Under the pieces are notes generated by a model. The model made no database searches. It had not been told where the DNA came from and was given only the letters and a program-made list of their open reading frames with translations. A stretch of DNA of 50,319 nt from Salinihabitans flavidus (lineage in GTDB: Bacteria; Pseudomonadota; Alphaproteobacteria; Rhodobacterales; Rhodobacteraceae), in the NCBI RefSeq assembly GCF_900110425.1, contig NZ_FODS01000024.1:1-50319 (forward strand), given 5' to 3'. This document shows positions 1 to 7,221 of the stretch, one piece after another. Position 1 is the stretch's first letter. Every line of letters begins with the position of its first letter. The translations under genes were made by a program, and so were the position numbers.

Positions 1-1257
1 GTAATAGGTGTCGTTCCCGGCACCACCGATCATGAGATCTTTCCCATGATTGTCACGGAATGTGTCGTCACCCTCTCCTCCGATCAGCGTATCGTTGCCC
101 CACGCACCATTCAGCACGTTGTCGCCGGAATTACCCACGATCCGGTTGTCCTGTGAATTTCCGACGGCGAACGCATTGGCATTTCCGGTCAGCTTCAGCT
201 CCTCCAGGTGCTGGCTGTGATTGCGAAGCGAAAAGCTGACGCTGGAAATGACCTGGTCATGGCCCTGATCGGGCCGTTCGCGAACGGTATCCCCCGCATG
301 GTCAACGTAATAGGTGTCGTCCCCCACACCACCGATCATGAGATCGGCGCCTGCCCCGCCGTGCAGCGTATCATTGCCGGTGCCGCCGTGAAGCGTGTCC
401 TCTCCGCTACCGCCCCAAAGCCTGTCGTAGCCAGATCTTCCCAGCAACAGATCATTATCGAGGCCTCCAGCTATAAGGTCGTCCCCAGCACCTCCGTCGA
501 CACTATCATTCCCTTGTCCAGCATTGATGACATCATTGCCACCCGCTCCAAAAATCTGGTTTCCATCGCCGGAGCCTAGCTTGTTGAAATAAATCATGTC
601 ATTGCCGTTCGAACCTGTGAAGGTTGACCTGCCGAGATCGTATACCTCATCGATATCCATTGGATCATACGCGCCCGAGGGTACGTAGTTGATCTGGTCT
701 TTGAACTCGACAGCTTTCAAGTCATCCGGGTCCTCGGTCCAGTCGAAGAAATGTTTTTCTTCGCCGGTCGGACTCGTGGAGTCCAACCGGGCCCCCTCGA
801 TCGCATACATAATGTTGTCACCGATGAGTAGAAATTGCTGAGGGTCCAAGGGCGCGTTGCCAAGCGGATCTTGGATCTCATATTCGACGATGCGAACAGT
901 GACCGCAGTACCATCATCAAGTTGTACCTTTTCGGGTAAGTTGTTCAGGTCGACCTTAGTGTCCTCAACCCATATGGTGTCCTCGGATACATTAAGATCA
1001 TCAATTCTACCGACGACTCGAACCCCTTCGTTGATCACATTGGAGATGTTTTCAAAACGAAATTCATCTGCCCCTGCCCCGCCGTAAATGTGGTGACCAT
1101 TCACCACATCACCCGGGTCGGCTCCGCTGAAATCACCGGAAAAATCCATCCGTATGATATCGTTCCCACCGTTAGCGAAGAGATGAATTTGCCCATTTGT
1201 GTCTGCGATCGCGTGTATGACATCATCGCCATCTGTTCCATGGATACCACGGCCCAT
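1..1257 (-). CDS. RTX calcium-binding repeat protein, 5' part (3' end beyond window edge)
   Basis: The reading frame is open from an ATG at 1257 to the window edge (419 residues). A TAG directly precedes the ATG and GGAG lies 8 nt upstream, so the start is well supported. The N-terminus has no signal peptide and begins at once with glycine/aspartate-rich sequence (DGDDVIHA, NGGNDIIRMD, YGGAGADEF). A non-repetitive stretch at about residues 75-215 is followed by runs of the RTX nonapeptide GGxGxDxLx (GGSGEDTLHG, GGTGNDTLHG). After these comes a block of the type YYVDHAGDTV...QVISSVSFSL...LKLTGNAN, common in long RTX proteins. Such proteins bind calcium outside the cell and are usually exported by type I secretion through a C-terminal signal. 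It probably acts as a surface adhesin or matrix protein, but no enzymatic domain is visible. It may be the same gene as the fragment at 49943-50319. Confidence 0.85.
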   Translation of the reverse strand, partial: MGRGIHGTDGDDVIHAIADTNGQIHLFANGGNDIIRMDFSGDFSGADPGDVVNGHHIYGGAGADEFRFENISNVINEGVRVVGRIDDLNVSEDTIWVEDTKVDLNNLPEKVQLDDGTAVTVRIVEYEIQDPLGNAPLDPQQFLLIGDNIMYAIEGARLDSTSPTGEEKHFFDWTEDPDDLKAVEFKDQINYVPSGAYDPMDIDEVYDLGRSTFTGSNGNDMIYFNKLGSGDGNQIFGAGGNDVINAGQGNDSVDGGAGDDLIAGGLDNDLLLGRSGYDRLWGGSGEDTLHGGTGNDTLHGGAGADLMIGGVGDDTYYVDHAGDTVRERPDQGHDQVISSVSFSLRNHSQHLEELKLTGNANAFAVGNSQDNRIVGNSGDNVLNGAWGNDTLIGGEGDDTFRDNHGKDLMIGGAGNDTYY

Positions 1258-1485
1258 CTAGATTTCTCCAATACTGAGTGCTTCTGTTTCAGTATCGAGA
1301 GTCAGGGAAAGGCGTGATTGCCGCTGGACATGAAACCGGCAAATCCATGGCAAGTAAGAACCATCTTATTAAACTGCCAAGAAATTCAGTTTTCGGAGAG
1401 CGTGAAGAGTGAGCTAATGGGATGAACTGCCTTCCCACCAAACCGCTGCTATTGTTGCGGGCATAAGTGGAGAGAGGAGCGTCTG

Positions 1486-2520
1486 ATGGACATCAAGATT
1501 TTGGGAATTGATCTGGGCAAGACCGTTTGCAGTCTTGCCGGGCTGGATGAAGCAGGAGCGATTGTGTTTCGTAAGCGTATCCAGCGGCATCGTCTACTGG
1601 ACTTCCTGGAAGGGCTTCCGCCCTGCATTGTTGCAATGGAAGCCTGCGGCGGCGCTCATCATATCGGGCGCTTTTGTCATCAGATCGGGCATGAGCCTCG
1701 GCTGATGTCGCCACCCTATGTCCGACCCTATGTGAAGGTTCACAAGAACGATGACCGTGATGCGGACGGAGGCAATGGCCGAAGCCGCGACGCGCCCGAC
1801 GATGTCATTCGTTGCAATCAAATCGGAAGAACAGCTTGATCTTCAGGCCCTGCACCGTGCGCGGGAGCGTCTGGTGACGGATAGGACGCGGCTGATCAAT
1901 CAGGGCCGCGGTTTCCTGATGAAACGCGGCATCCGTGTAGAAACAGGGCGCCACGTCTTCCAAAAGGAACTGACCAGATTGGCCGTGGAGGACACCGACG
2001 ATCTTTCACGCCGAATGCTCATCCTTCTGTCCGACATGGCGTCAGAGCTGGACGTGATCAATGACCGGGTCGCGGTCATCGATGCCGAGATCAAGGCACT
2101 GGCCAAGACGGATGCCGATATGCAGCGGCTGATAGAGATCCCCGGCGTTGGCCCGACAATTGCGACGGCGCTTGTGGCCGCTGTCGGCACCGGCACCAGC
2201 TTTGAAAAGGACGCGATCTCGCCGCATGGCTCGGCCTGGTGCCGCGGCAGGTCACGACAGGTGGCAATGCCAAGCTGATCGGCATCTCGAAGCACGGCAA
2301 TCGATACTTGCGCAAACTCTTCATTCACGGAGCCCGGACGGTGCTGCATCTCGTGCGTGACAGGACATCGCCGATAACGGCTAGGGCTGACGCACTGAAG
2401 GAGCGAGCGCATGTGAACGTCGCGGCCGTCGCCATGGCCACCAACAAGATGGCGCGTATCGCTTGGGCTGTGTTGACGAAGGGTGAGCGATATAGACCCA
2501 ATGCACTGAGCGGCCTGTAG
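1486..2520 (+). pseudogene. IS110-family transposase, two frameshifts
   Basis: Three consecutive frames together reconstruct one IS110 transposase of roughly 345 residues. Frame 1 (from ATG 1486) has the DEDD RuvC-like start: GIDLGKT, VAMEACGGAHH and KNDDRDA, which hold the acidic residues. A one-base insertion near 1768 moves the coding into the next frame (AIKSEEQLDLQALHRARERL, then IEIPGVGPTIATALVAAVG). A one-base deletion near 2216 moves it back (PRQVTTGGNAKLIGISKHG), carrying the serine of the C-terminal Tnp domain. The C-terminus ends TKGERYRPNALSGL. The element has therefore lost its own transposase unless the shifts are sequencing errors; the two compensating single-base changes leave that possibility open. 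Confidence 0.85.
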
Positions 2521-2751
2521 TCGAACCGAAGCACAACCGAGAAAAAGGAATCTGCGAGCGAGGAGGAGATGGACCAACGACCGACCGGCGTCTTGTCAGT
2601 CTGACGGGGAGCATGGCCCCTGAGTGCCGGTGAGCTAACGAGACACAGAACACGCGACTTCCCATCTTGGTCAGGGGTGAATCAAATGGCCCCGAAGAAA
2701 GACCGAATACATAGAAGCAGGGCCAGCGGCGCATCGACAAATCACTTGCAG
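2521..2751 (+). ncRNA. possible bridge-RNA region of the IS110/IS1111 element
   Basis: This non-coding stretch lies between the transposase stop and the right inverted repeat. In IS110-family elements a structured bridge RNA is encoded in a non-coding end. Visible self-complementary pieces are gtcagtctgac near 2597 and a small hairpin ggggagcatggcccc near 2606. The assignment rests on position and family knowledge only. Confidence 0.3.
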
Positions 2752-2804
2752 GGGAAGGCAGTTCATACATACTCCCCCTCCCCATCTTGCTTGCCTTTCC
2801 AAAC

Positions 2805-3081
2805 CGTAACGTTTTGCTCCCTACCGTTACGCAATCGTTACACTTTGAGTTTCACATCAGCCCTTTGTTTTAATTAATCTTTTTACAATAAATAGATTTA
2901 TATAACGGCGTGACGCCTAGATCCGTATACCTTTCACGCGCGCACGCTATTGGGGTGTGCTCCTGAGAGCGTAACACCGTCACATTGCAAGGTTTTTTCC
3001 GGTTTCCTCTAATCACATCAAACACTTACCTCCGTTACACCAAACGTTACGGTCGCGTTACGCACCCCCCGCAAACGTCAC
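2805..3081. repeat. CGTTAC repeat array flanking an AT-rich core (origin-like or operator array)
   Basis: The hexamer CGTTAC occurs on the + strand at 2825, 2836, 3033, 3045 and 3056. Its reverse-strand form CGTAAC (a one-base variant, also matching as GTTACG) occurs at 2805 and 2970, and CGTCAC variants lie at 2979 and 3076. Neighbouring direct copies are 11-12 bp apart, about one helical turn. Between the two groups lies an AT-rich stretch (about 2866-2906). The layout resembles an iteron origin or a multi-site operator. No gene is seen in 2767-3108. Confidence 0.5.
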
Positions 3082-3108
3082 ACTTTTCCCTCCTGAGCGG
3101 TATCATGA

Positions 3109-3510
3109 TTAGCTACGGTCTCTCTCCTGGGCAGAAGCCGCACGGGCACGACAAGGCCGTGTGCTACCTGCCCTGTGCCACACACGCCGTGGGCTGGGGT
3201 AGGGGTAGGGTGCCGCCCCCGCAATGGTCACCACAGAGCAGCGCTGATGACCATTGCGGGGGCGTGTGCTCGCCAGCACCCGATCCAGCAACGGATTATG
3301 CCCGTTTGCCATAGACATGTCATGTTGGCCAGCCTCTCCTTTGAGGACTTGCATCCTCAGCGCCCTCACGCTCTTTTCAAGATCGAACCGCCGCGCGTGG
3401 CCGGTGCCGGTGAAGCACCCGTCGAGCTTGCCCTCGGAGACATACTGGCTGATCCGCGCCTTCGTCTTTCCCAGGCGCTCGGCCAGTTGCGTCGTGTTCA
3501 GTTGCGTCAT
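3109..3510 (-). CDS. small helix-turn-helix protein
   Basis: The ATG at 3510 opens a 133-residue frame. Residues 4-28 (NTTQLAERLGKTKARISQY followed by VSEGKL) form a clear helix-turn-helix with the ARISQYVSEGKL recognition helix. A stretch ending GHARRFDLEK, typical of small phage or plasmid DNA-binding proteins, follows. The frame upstream of 3510 is open to 3675 but is basic and low-complexity, so the ATG at 3510 is preferred. The C-terminal third is arginine/proline-rich and overlaps a strong inverted repeat (3214-3264), so the protein may originally have been shorter or its 3' end may be replaced. It ends next to the CGTTAC array, which suggests, without proof, that it could bind it. Confidence 0.55.
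   Translation of the reverse strand: MTQLNTTQLAERLGKTKARISQYVSEGKLDGCFTGTGHARRFDLEKSVRALRMQVLKGEAGQHDMSMANGHNPLLDRVLASTRPRNGHQRCSVVTIAGAAPYPYPSPRRVWHRAGSTRPCRARAASAQERDRS
3214..3264. repeat. perfect 17-bp inverted repeat, 17-nt spacer
   Basis: The arm cgcccccgcaatggtca at 3214-3230 is repeated in reverse complement at 3248-3264. It is GC-rich and lacks a T-run, so it is not a standard intrinsic terminator. It lies inside the 3' end of the HTH gene. Confidence 0.7.
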
Positions 3511-3741
3511 GACAGCTGCGCGCCGCGCGCTCCCCGCGCGGACGTCTCGTCCTTTCCATCGTTTCCGAATGACGGGCCGAACGATCCCGGGACCGTTTAG
3601 CCACGAAGATTTAGGCTTTGTGTTTCGTTTAGCGATCCGAAACACATGCGCCTTGCGCGCCCGTATACGCGGCAAGCCGCGGGAAGGACCCGCCGATTGG
3701 TTCGGTCGCGGATCGGGCGGCAGGTGGATGCGCCAAAGAAG

Positions 3742-3773
3742 GCGCCCGGAGCGAAGGCTCCGCTGCCGGGCGC
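3742..3773. other. nested hairpin, GC-rich
   Basis: GCGCCC (3742-3747) pairs with GGGCGC (3768-3773), and inside it GGAGC pairs with GCTCC around a GAAG loop. A strong RNA or cruciform structure is possible. There is no adjacent T-run. It lies in a gene-poor stretch (3511-4130) between the HTH gene and ccdA. Confidence 0.45.
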
Positions 3774-3795
3774 TCTAGTGTTGCCTGCGTCTTGT

Positions 3796-3999
3796 CTAAC
3801 CCCAATCCTGAGCAATACGTATGAAGCACGAGCCGACGGCAGACCGAGTTCCTTCAGGCAACTTCAGGAAATGCTGATCGCTGATCACCAGAGCTTCCAC
3901 AATGCCATCGCGACATTGTTGGCGCGACTCCTGCAGTATCTGGTCAAGCGCCTCAATCGACGTTCCATCGTGGTTGCAGGTATAGGTGAGACGGCCCCT
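3796..3999 (-). pseudogene. possible small protein remnant, unrecognised
   Basis: An open minus-strand frame of 67 codons ends at the TAG at 3796-3798. It reads ...LTYTCNHDGTSIEALDQIL...VEALVISDQHFLKLPEGTR...CFIRIAQDWG, a protein-like mix with an amphipathic first helix. There is no ATG, GTG or TTG in frame after the upstream stop at 4000-4002, so the 5' end seems lost or frameshifted. I do not recognise the family, and it could be chance. Nothing else coding was seen between 3511 and 4130. Confidence 0.25.
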
Positions 4000-4075
4000 T
4001 TACACGGCAATACCCTTGCAAAGTTCGGATGTTGTCCCAAAGAATGTTGAACGACGAATGAGAATTCTATGCACT

Positions 4076-4128
4076 TGTAATACATATCTTTCATGTGTAA
4101 ATGTTACACATGAAAGATATGTATTACA
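4076..4128. promoter_or_regulatory. ccdAB operator: 53-bp palindrome
   Basis: Perfect 25-bp arms at 4076-4100 and 4104-4128 are separated by a 3-bp spacer (atg). The palindrome ends 2 bp before the ATG chosen for ccdA. CcdA/CcdB complexes autoregulate their operon, so this is the natural operator. Four earlier in-frame ATGs (4101, 4110, 4119, 4128) lie in or at the edge of the palindrome, which argues that they are not the start. Confidence 0.7.
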
Positions 4129-4130
4129 TG

Positions 4131-4376
4131 ATGCCTCAAACCACCCGCGAAAAACAACGCACGAATGTCACCCTGAGCGCAGCCAACCTGGCCGCCGCAC
4201 GCAAGCTTGGCCTGAATGTGTCCGCCATCAGCGACCAGGCACTTGCCAAGGCCGTGAGGCAGGCTGAGGCGGCAGCCTGGGCCGAAGAGAACGCAATGGC
4301 GATTACCGAGCGCCGGGCCTGGATCGACGCCAACGGAACGCCGCTGGCAGACCTGCAGGCCCTTCGGCTCGACTGA
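4131..4376 (+). CDS. ccdA: CcdA-type antitoxin
   Basis: An 81-residue protein with the CcdA layout. The N-terminal ribbon-helix-helix part contains KQRTNVTLSAANLAAARKLG and NVSAISDQAL. The acidic C-terminal toxin-binding tail contains WAEENAMAITERRAWIDANG. It neutralises CcdB and represses the operon. The ATG at 4131 is chosen because upstream ATGs fall in the operator palindrome. No good Shine-Dalgarno is seen, so translation may be leaderless or weak. Its TGA overlaps the ATG of ccdB by 4 nt, giving the usual coupled order of antitoxin then toxin. The pair stabilises plasmids by killing plasmid-free daughter cells. Confidence 0.85.
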   Translation: MPQTTREKQRTNVTLSAANLAAARKLGLNVSAISDQALAKAVRQAEAAAWAEENAMAITERRAWIDANGTPLADLQALRLD

Positions 4377-4672
4377 TGGCTCAGTTTCACGTCTACCGTG
4401 TTGCCGGTGATCGACTGCTGCTTGATCTTCAGACCGATCTTATCGACACCGGCACCCGCGTCGTTGCGCCCCTGCTGCCACGATCGACTGGGCCAACACC
4501 CCTCGGACGGCTCGAGCCCATCCTGAAGATCGGAGGCGTCGACCATGTCCTGCACACTGCGGAGTTGGCCGCCGTGCCATCCGACCTCCTGAGGGGCGCG
4601 AGCATTGCTGATCTCTCGGCGCAGGACTACGAGATCAAGGGCGCCCTCGACATGGTATTCTCGGGCTTCTGA
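4376..4672 (+). CDS. ccdB: CcdB-type toxin (DNA gyrase inhibitor)
   Basis: 98 residues, close to the usual 101 of CcdB. Family features are visible: MAQFHVYRV at the N-terminus, LLDLQTDLIDTGTRVVAPLL, and a C-terminal GALDMVFSGF. Known CcdB toxins poison the GyrA subunit of DNA gyrase. Characterised F-plasmid CcdB ends with a Trp-Gly-Ile needed for killing; this one ends Ser-Gly-Phe, so gyrase poisoning cannot be taken for granted. It is translated from an ATG overlapping the ccdA stop. Confidence 0.85.
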   Translation: MAQFHVYRVAGDRLLLDLQTDLIDTGTRVVAPLLPRSTGPTPLGRLEPILKIGGVDHVLHTAELAAVPSDLLRGASIADLSAQDYEIKGALDMVFSGF

Positions 4673-4767
4673 GGCGCGTACCTTTCAGCCTTCGAGGCGA
4701 AGAGGCTACCCTCAAGGCTGGGATATTGCTAGAATGCATGATGTGATCCCAGCTGTTTCCCGCTGGA

Positions 4768-5943
4768 TCAATCGAGCCCGGAAAGATCGCGGGTGAAGAT
4801 CCGGTCGGCTACATCATCAAGTTCCGGGCTCAGGCGGTTGGCAACAATCAGGTCGCAATCGGCCTTAAAGGCAGCAAGATCGTGGGTCACTCGGCTTCCG
4901 TAGAACTGCGTCTCTTCCATCGTCGGCTCATAGACCAGCACTTCAATGCCCTTAGCCTTGATGCGCTTCATGATTCCCTGAACTGAGCTGTGCCGGTAAT
5001 TGTCCGAACCGGCTTTCATCACGAGCCGGTAAATGCCAACCCGCTTCGGCTCGCGCTGGAGGATGCGCTCGGCGATGAAATCCTTGCGCGTCCGGTTGGC
5101 ATCGACAACGGCGCGGACCAGATTTTGCGGTATATCCGTGTAATTGGCCAGCAACTGCTTGGTATCCTTGGGCAAGCAATAACCACCATATCCGAAGGAG
5201 GGGTTGTTGTAATGCGTTCCGATGCGCGGATCGAGTCCGACGCCCTCTATGATCTGGTGCGAGGTCAACCCGCGGGACAGGGCGTAGCTGTCAAGCTCGT
5301 TGAAAAAGGCCACCCGCATCGCGAGATACGTATTGGCGAAGAGCTTGATCGCCTCGGCTTCGGTGGATCGGGTGAACAGGGTCGGAATATCCTCTGCCTC
5401 CGCGCCATCCGTTAGCAGCGCGGCAAAGCGGTGCGCCCGGTCACTGTCCTCACCCACGACGATGCGCGACGGATACAAGTTGTCATAGAGTGCTCGCCCC
5501 TCACGGAGGAATTCCGGGCTGAAAATGACCCGGTCACTCCCCAGCCGCGCGTTCAGGTCTTCGGTGAACCCCACCGGCACCGTGGACTTGATCACCAGCG
5601 TCGCCTTCGAATTCAGCCGAAGTGCATCGTTCACCACGCTTTCAACCGTGGATGTGTCGAAGAAATTAGCCACCGGATCGTAATTGGTGGGGGTTGCGAT
5701 GATCACGTAATCTGCTTCGGCCAGAGCCGTTTCCGGATCGGTTGTCGCGGTCAGGTCGAGGTCATGGGTGGCAAGATAAGTCTCAAGTTCTGGATCGGTC
5801 AAAGGGCATCGGCGCCGATTGATGTCATCAACCCTCTGAGAATCTATATCCAGAGCCCACACTTGGTTGTGCTGGGCGAGCAGGACCGCATTGGACAGAC
5901 CGACATAGCCGATTCCCGCTACCGCGATTTTTAATCCGCCCAT
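4768..5943 (-). CDS. ugd: UDP-glucose 6-dehydrogenase, copy 1
   Basis: Oxidises UDP-glucose to UDP-glucuronate with two NAD+, supplying acidic residues for surface polysaccharide. The 391-residue protein has the Rossmann motif GIGYVG (10-15), FSPEFLREG (141-149) and the catalytic cysteine in [10 protein letters not shown] (Cys256). ATG 5943 has AGGGAAAAC immediately upstream, a good ribosome site; an in-frame start 51 nt earlier adds only an unlikely leader. A second, closely similar copy is at 45614-46810. This copy is more AT-rich at silent positions and has a different C-terminal tail ([12 protein letters not shown]). It stands alone on its strand. Confidence 0.93.
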   Translation of the reverse strand: MGGLKIAVAGIGYVGLSNAVLLAQHNQVWALDIDSQRVDDINRRRCPLTDPELETYLATHDLDLTATTDPETALAEADYVIIATPTNYDPVANFFDTSTVESVVNDALRLNSKATLVIKSTVPVGFTEDLNARLGSDRVIFSPEFLREGRALYDNLYPSRIVVGEDSDRAHRFAALLTDGAEAEDIPTLFTRSTEAEAIKLFANTYLAMRVAFFNELDSYALSRGLTSHQIIEGVGLDPRIGTHYNNPSFGYGGYCLPKDTKQLLANYTDIPQNLVRAVVDANRTRKDFIAERILQREPKRVGIYRLVMKAGSDNYRHSSVQGIMKRIKAKGIEVLVYEPTMEETQFYGSRVTHDLAAFKADCDLIVANRLSPELDDVADRIFTRDLSGLD

Positions 5944-6201
5944 GTTTTCCCTATAAAACGCCCACGGTTTGCCTAATGTGGCGCATCGGTACACCAGAAA
6001 ATATCTGGCTCAAACTGTAAAGTGCGCTGGAGCGGTGGCTCACATAATGAACCATGCCGGAAGCGTAGGACGGGCGTGATTAAGACCTCGGGAACCAATT
6101 GCAGTTTCAACAAGGCGTTTCGCTAAAATTAACGGAAGGGGCTGCCGAAGGGGCCGTCCCCGCTTGCGCGCGCCGGACGCTTGCGCCAGAACACGCAAGC
6201 A
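5944..6201. promoter_or_regulatory. divergent promoter region, ugd / GT2-glm operon
   Basis: 258 bp between two divergent genes. The part next to ugd resembles the upstream region of the second ugd (46811-46880): both contain a GGCTCAAAC element and an ACACCA element with similar spacing. Exact -35/-10 boxes could not be assigned. Confidence 0.4.
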
Positions 6202-7134
6202 ATGTCGCAGCCCCTGCCCCCTGTCACGATACTGCTCTGCACCGCGAATGGCGCGCGCTTCCTGCCTGCGCAGCTCGCCTCCCTTCTGGAACAGAGCCAT
6301 GCGGACTGGTCGCTGTGGATCAGCGACGACGGCTCCACCGACGGCAGCCGCGCCATTGCCGAAGCCTTCCGCGATACCCATGCGACGACACGCGATATCC
6401 GCCTGATCGACGGGCCGCGGCAGGGGGCGGCGGCGAATTTCATGTCGCTTCTGTGCCACCCGGATCTGCCCGGCGGTCTTGTCGCGCTCTGCGATCAGGA
6501 CGATGTCTGGCATCCCGACAAGCTCGAACGCGCGGCGCGGCGGCTGGCGGCGGCGCCGCGCGAGCGTCCGGCGCTTTACGGCGCGCAGAGCGTGCACGTG
6601 GATGAGGCGCTCCGCCCGATCGGGGCGTCGCGCCCGCCACGCCGCGCGCCGAGGTTCGCCAACGCGCTGACCCAGAATATCGTCAGCGGCCACAGCGCCG
6701 CGATGAACGGTGCCGCGCTGTCGCTGGTGCGCGCGGCCGGGCCGCCCGCCGGGATCGCCTATCACGACTGGTGGCTCTATCAGCTGATCAGCGGCGCGGG
6801 CGGGGCGGTGCTGATCGACGAGGCGCGGGTGCTGCTGTACCGGCAGCACGCGGTCAACGTTCTGGGCGCGCATCGCGGCGCGCGCACGCGCCTGAGGCGG
6901 CTGGCCATGGTGTTCGGGGGCGAATACGGGCGCTGGATCGACGCGCAGAGCGCCGCGCTCGGGCAGGCCGGGGCGCTGCTGACGGCGGAGAACCGGGCGA
7001 TCCTTGCCAGCCTGCGCGCCGGTCTGGGCCGGGGGCCCCTCGGCCTGCCGCATCTGATGCGCGCCGGGGTGCATCGCCAGAGCCGCGCCGGAACCGCGCT
7101 GTTTTACCTGGCGGCCACGCTGGGGCGGATCTGA
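6202..7134 (+). CDS. GT2-family glycosyltransferase, rhamnosyltransferase-like
   Basis: 310 residues. The N-terminal GT-A fold shows TILLCTANGARFLPAQL, then WISDDGSTDGS with the nucleotide-binding aspartates, and LCDQDDVWHPDKL, the metal-binding segment of the WcaA/RgpB-like subgroup. A basic, arginine-rich C-terminus follows. It should transfer a sugar from a nucleotide donor to a lipid-linked polysaccharide at the cytoplasmic membrane; donor identity cannot be read. ATG 6202 is preferred to the TTG at 6181 because the family motif begins soon after, though neither start has a strong ribosome site. It heads a plus-strand series with glmU, glmS and glmM. Confidence 0.85.
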   Translation: MSQPLPPVTILLCTANGARFLPAQLASLLEQSHADWSLWISDDGSTDGSRAIAEAFRDTHATTRDIRLIDGPRQGAAANFMSLLCHPDLPGGLVALCDQDDVWHPDKLERAARRLAAAPRERPALYGAQSVHVDEALRPIGASRPPRRAPRFANALTQNIVSGHSAAMNGAALSLVRAAGPPAGIAYHDWWLYQLISGAGGAVLIDEARVLLYRQHAVNVLGAHRGARTRLRRLAMVFGGEYGRWIDAQSAALGQAGALLTAENRAILASLRAGLGRGPLGLPHLMRAGVHRQSRAGTALFYLAATLGRI

Positions 7135-7221
7135 GGCCGGGGCGGCCGGCCAGAAACGAATTGCTTTTCCGGCGCGATTTTGACAAGTCTGGCGCCGCTC
7201 AACACAGGCAGATCGCGACCC

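Larger units (their letters stand above)
1422..2766 (+). mobile_element. IS110-family element, IS1111-like group, inactivated
   Basis: A perfect 15-bp inverted repeat brackets the transposase: atgaactgccttccc at 1422-1436 and its reverse complement at 2752-2766. Subterminal inverted repeats distinguish the IS1111 group from typical IS110 elements, so the true ends should lie a few bases outside these arms. The element spans about 1.35 kb, with the transposase remnant at 1486-2520 and about 230 bp of non-coding DNA behind it. It sits between the RTX gene start and the CGTTAC repeat region. No target duplication is expected for this family and none was identified. Confidence 0.75.

Noticed and set aside
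1-600. Regular short repeats, possible CRISPR array
   Set aside because: The period follows RTX nonapeptide codons, the units are divergent, and they lie in an open reading frame.
3646-4050. Plus-strand frame of 134 codons
   Set aside because: Arg-rich composition, spans a strong hairpin, has no motif and no ribosome site.
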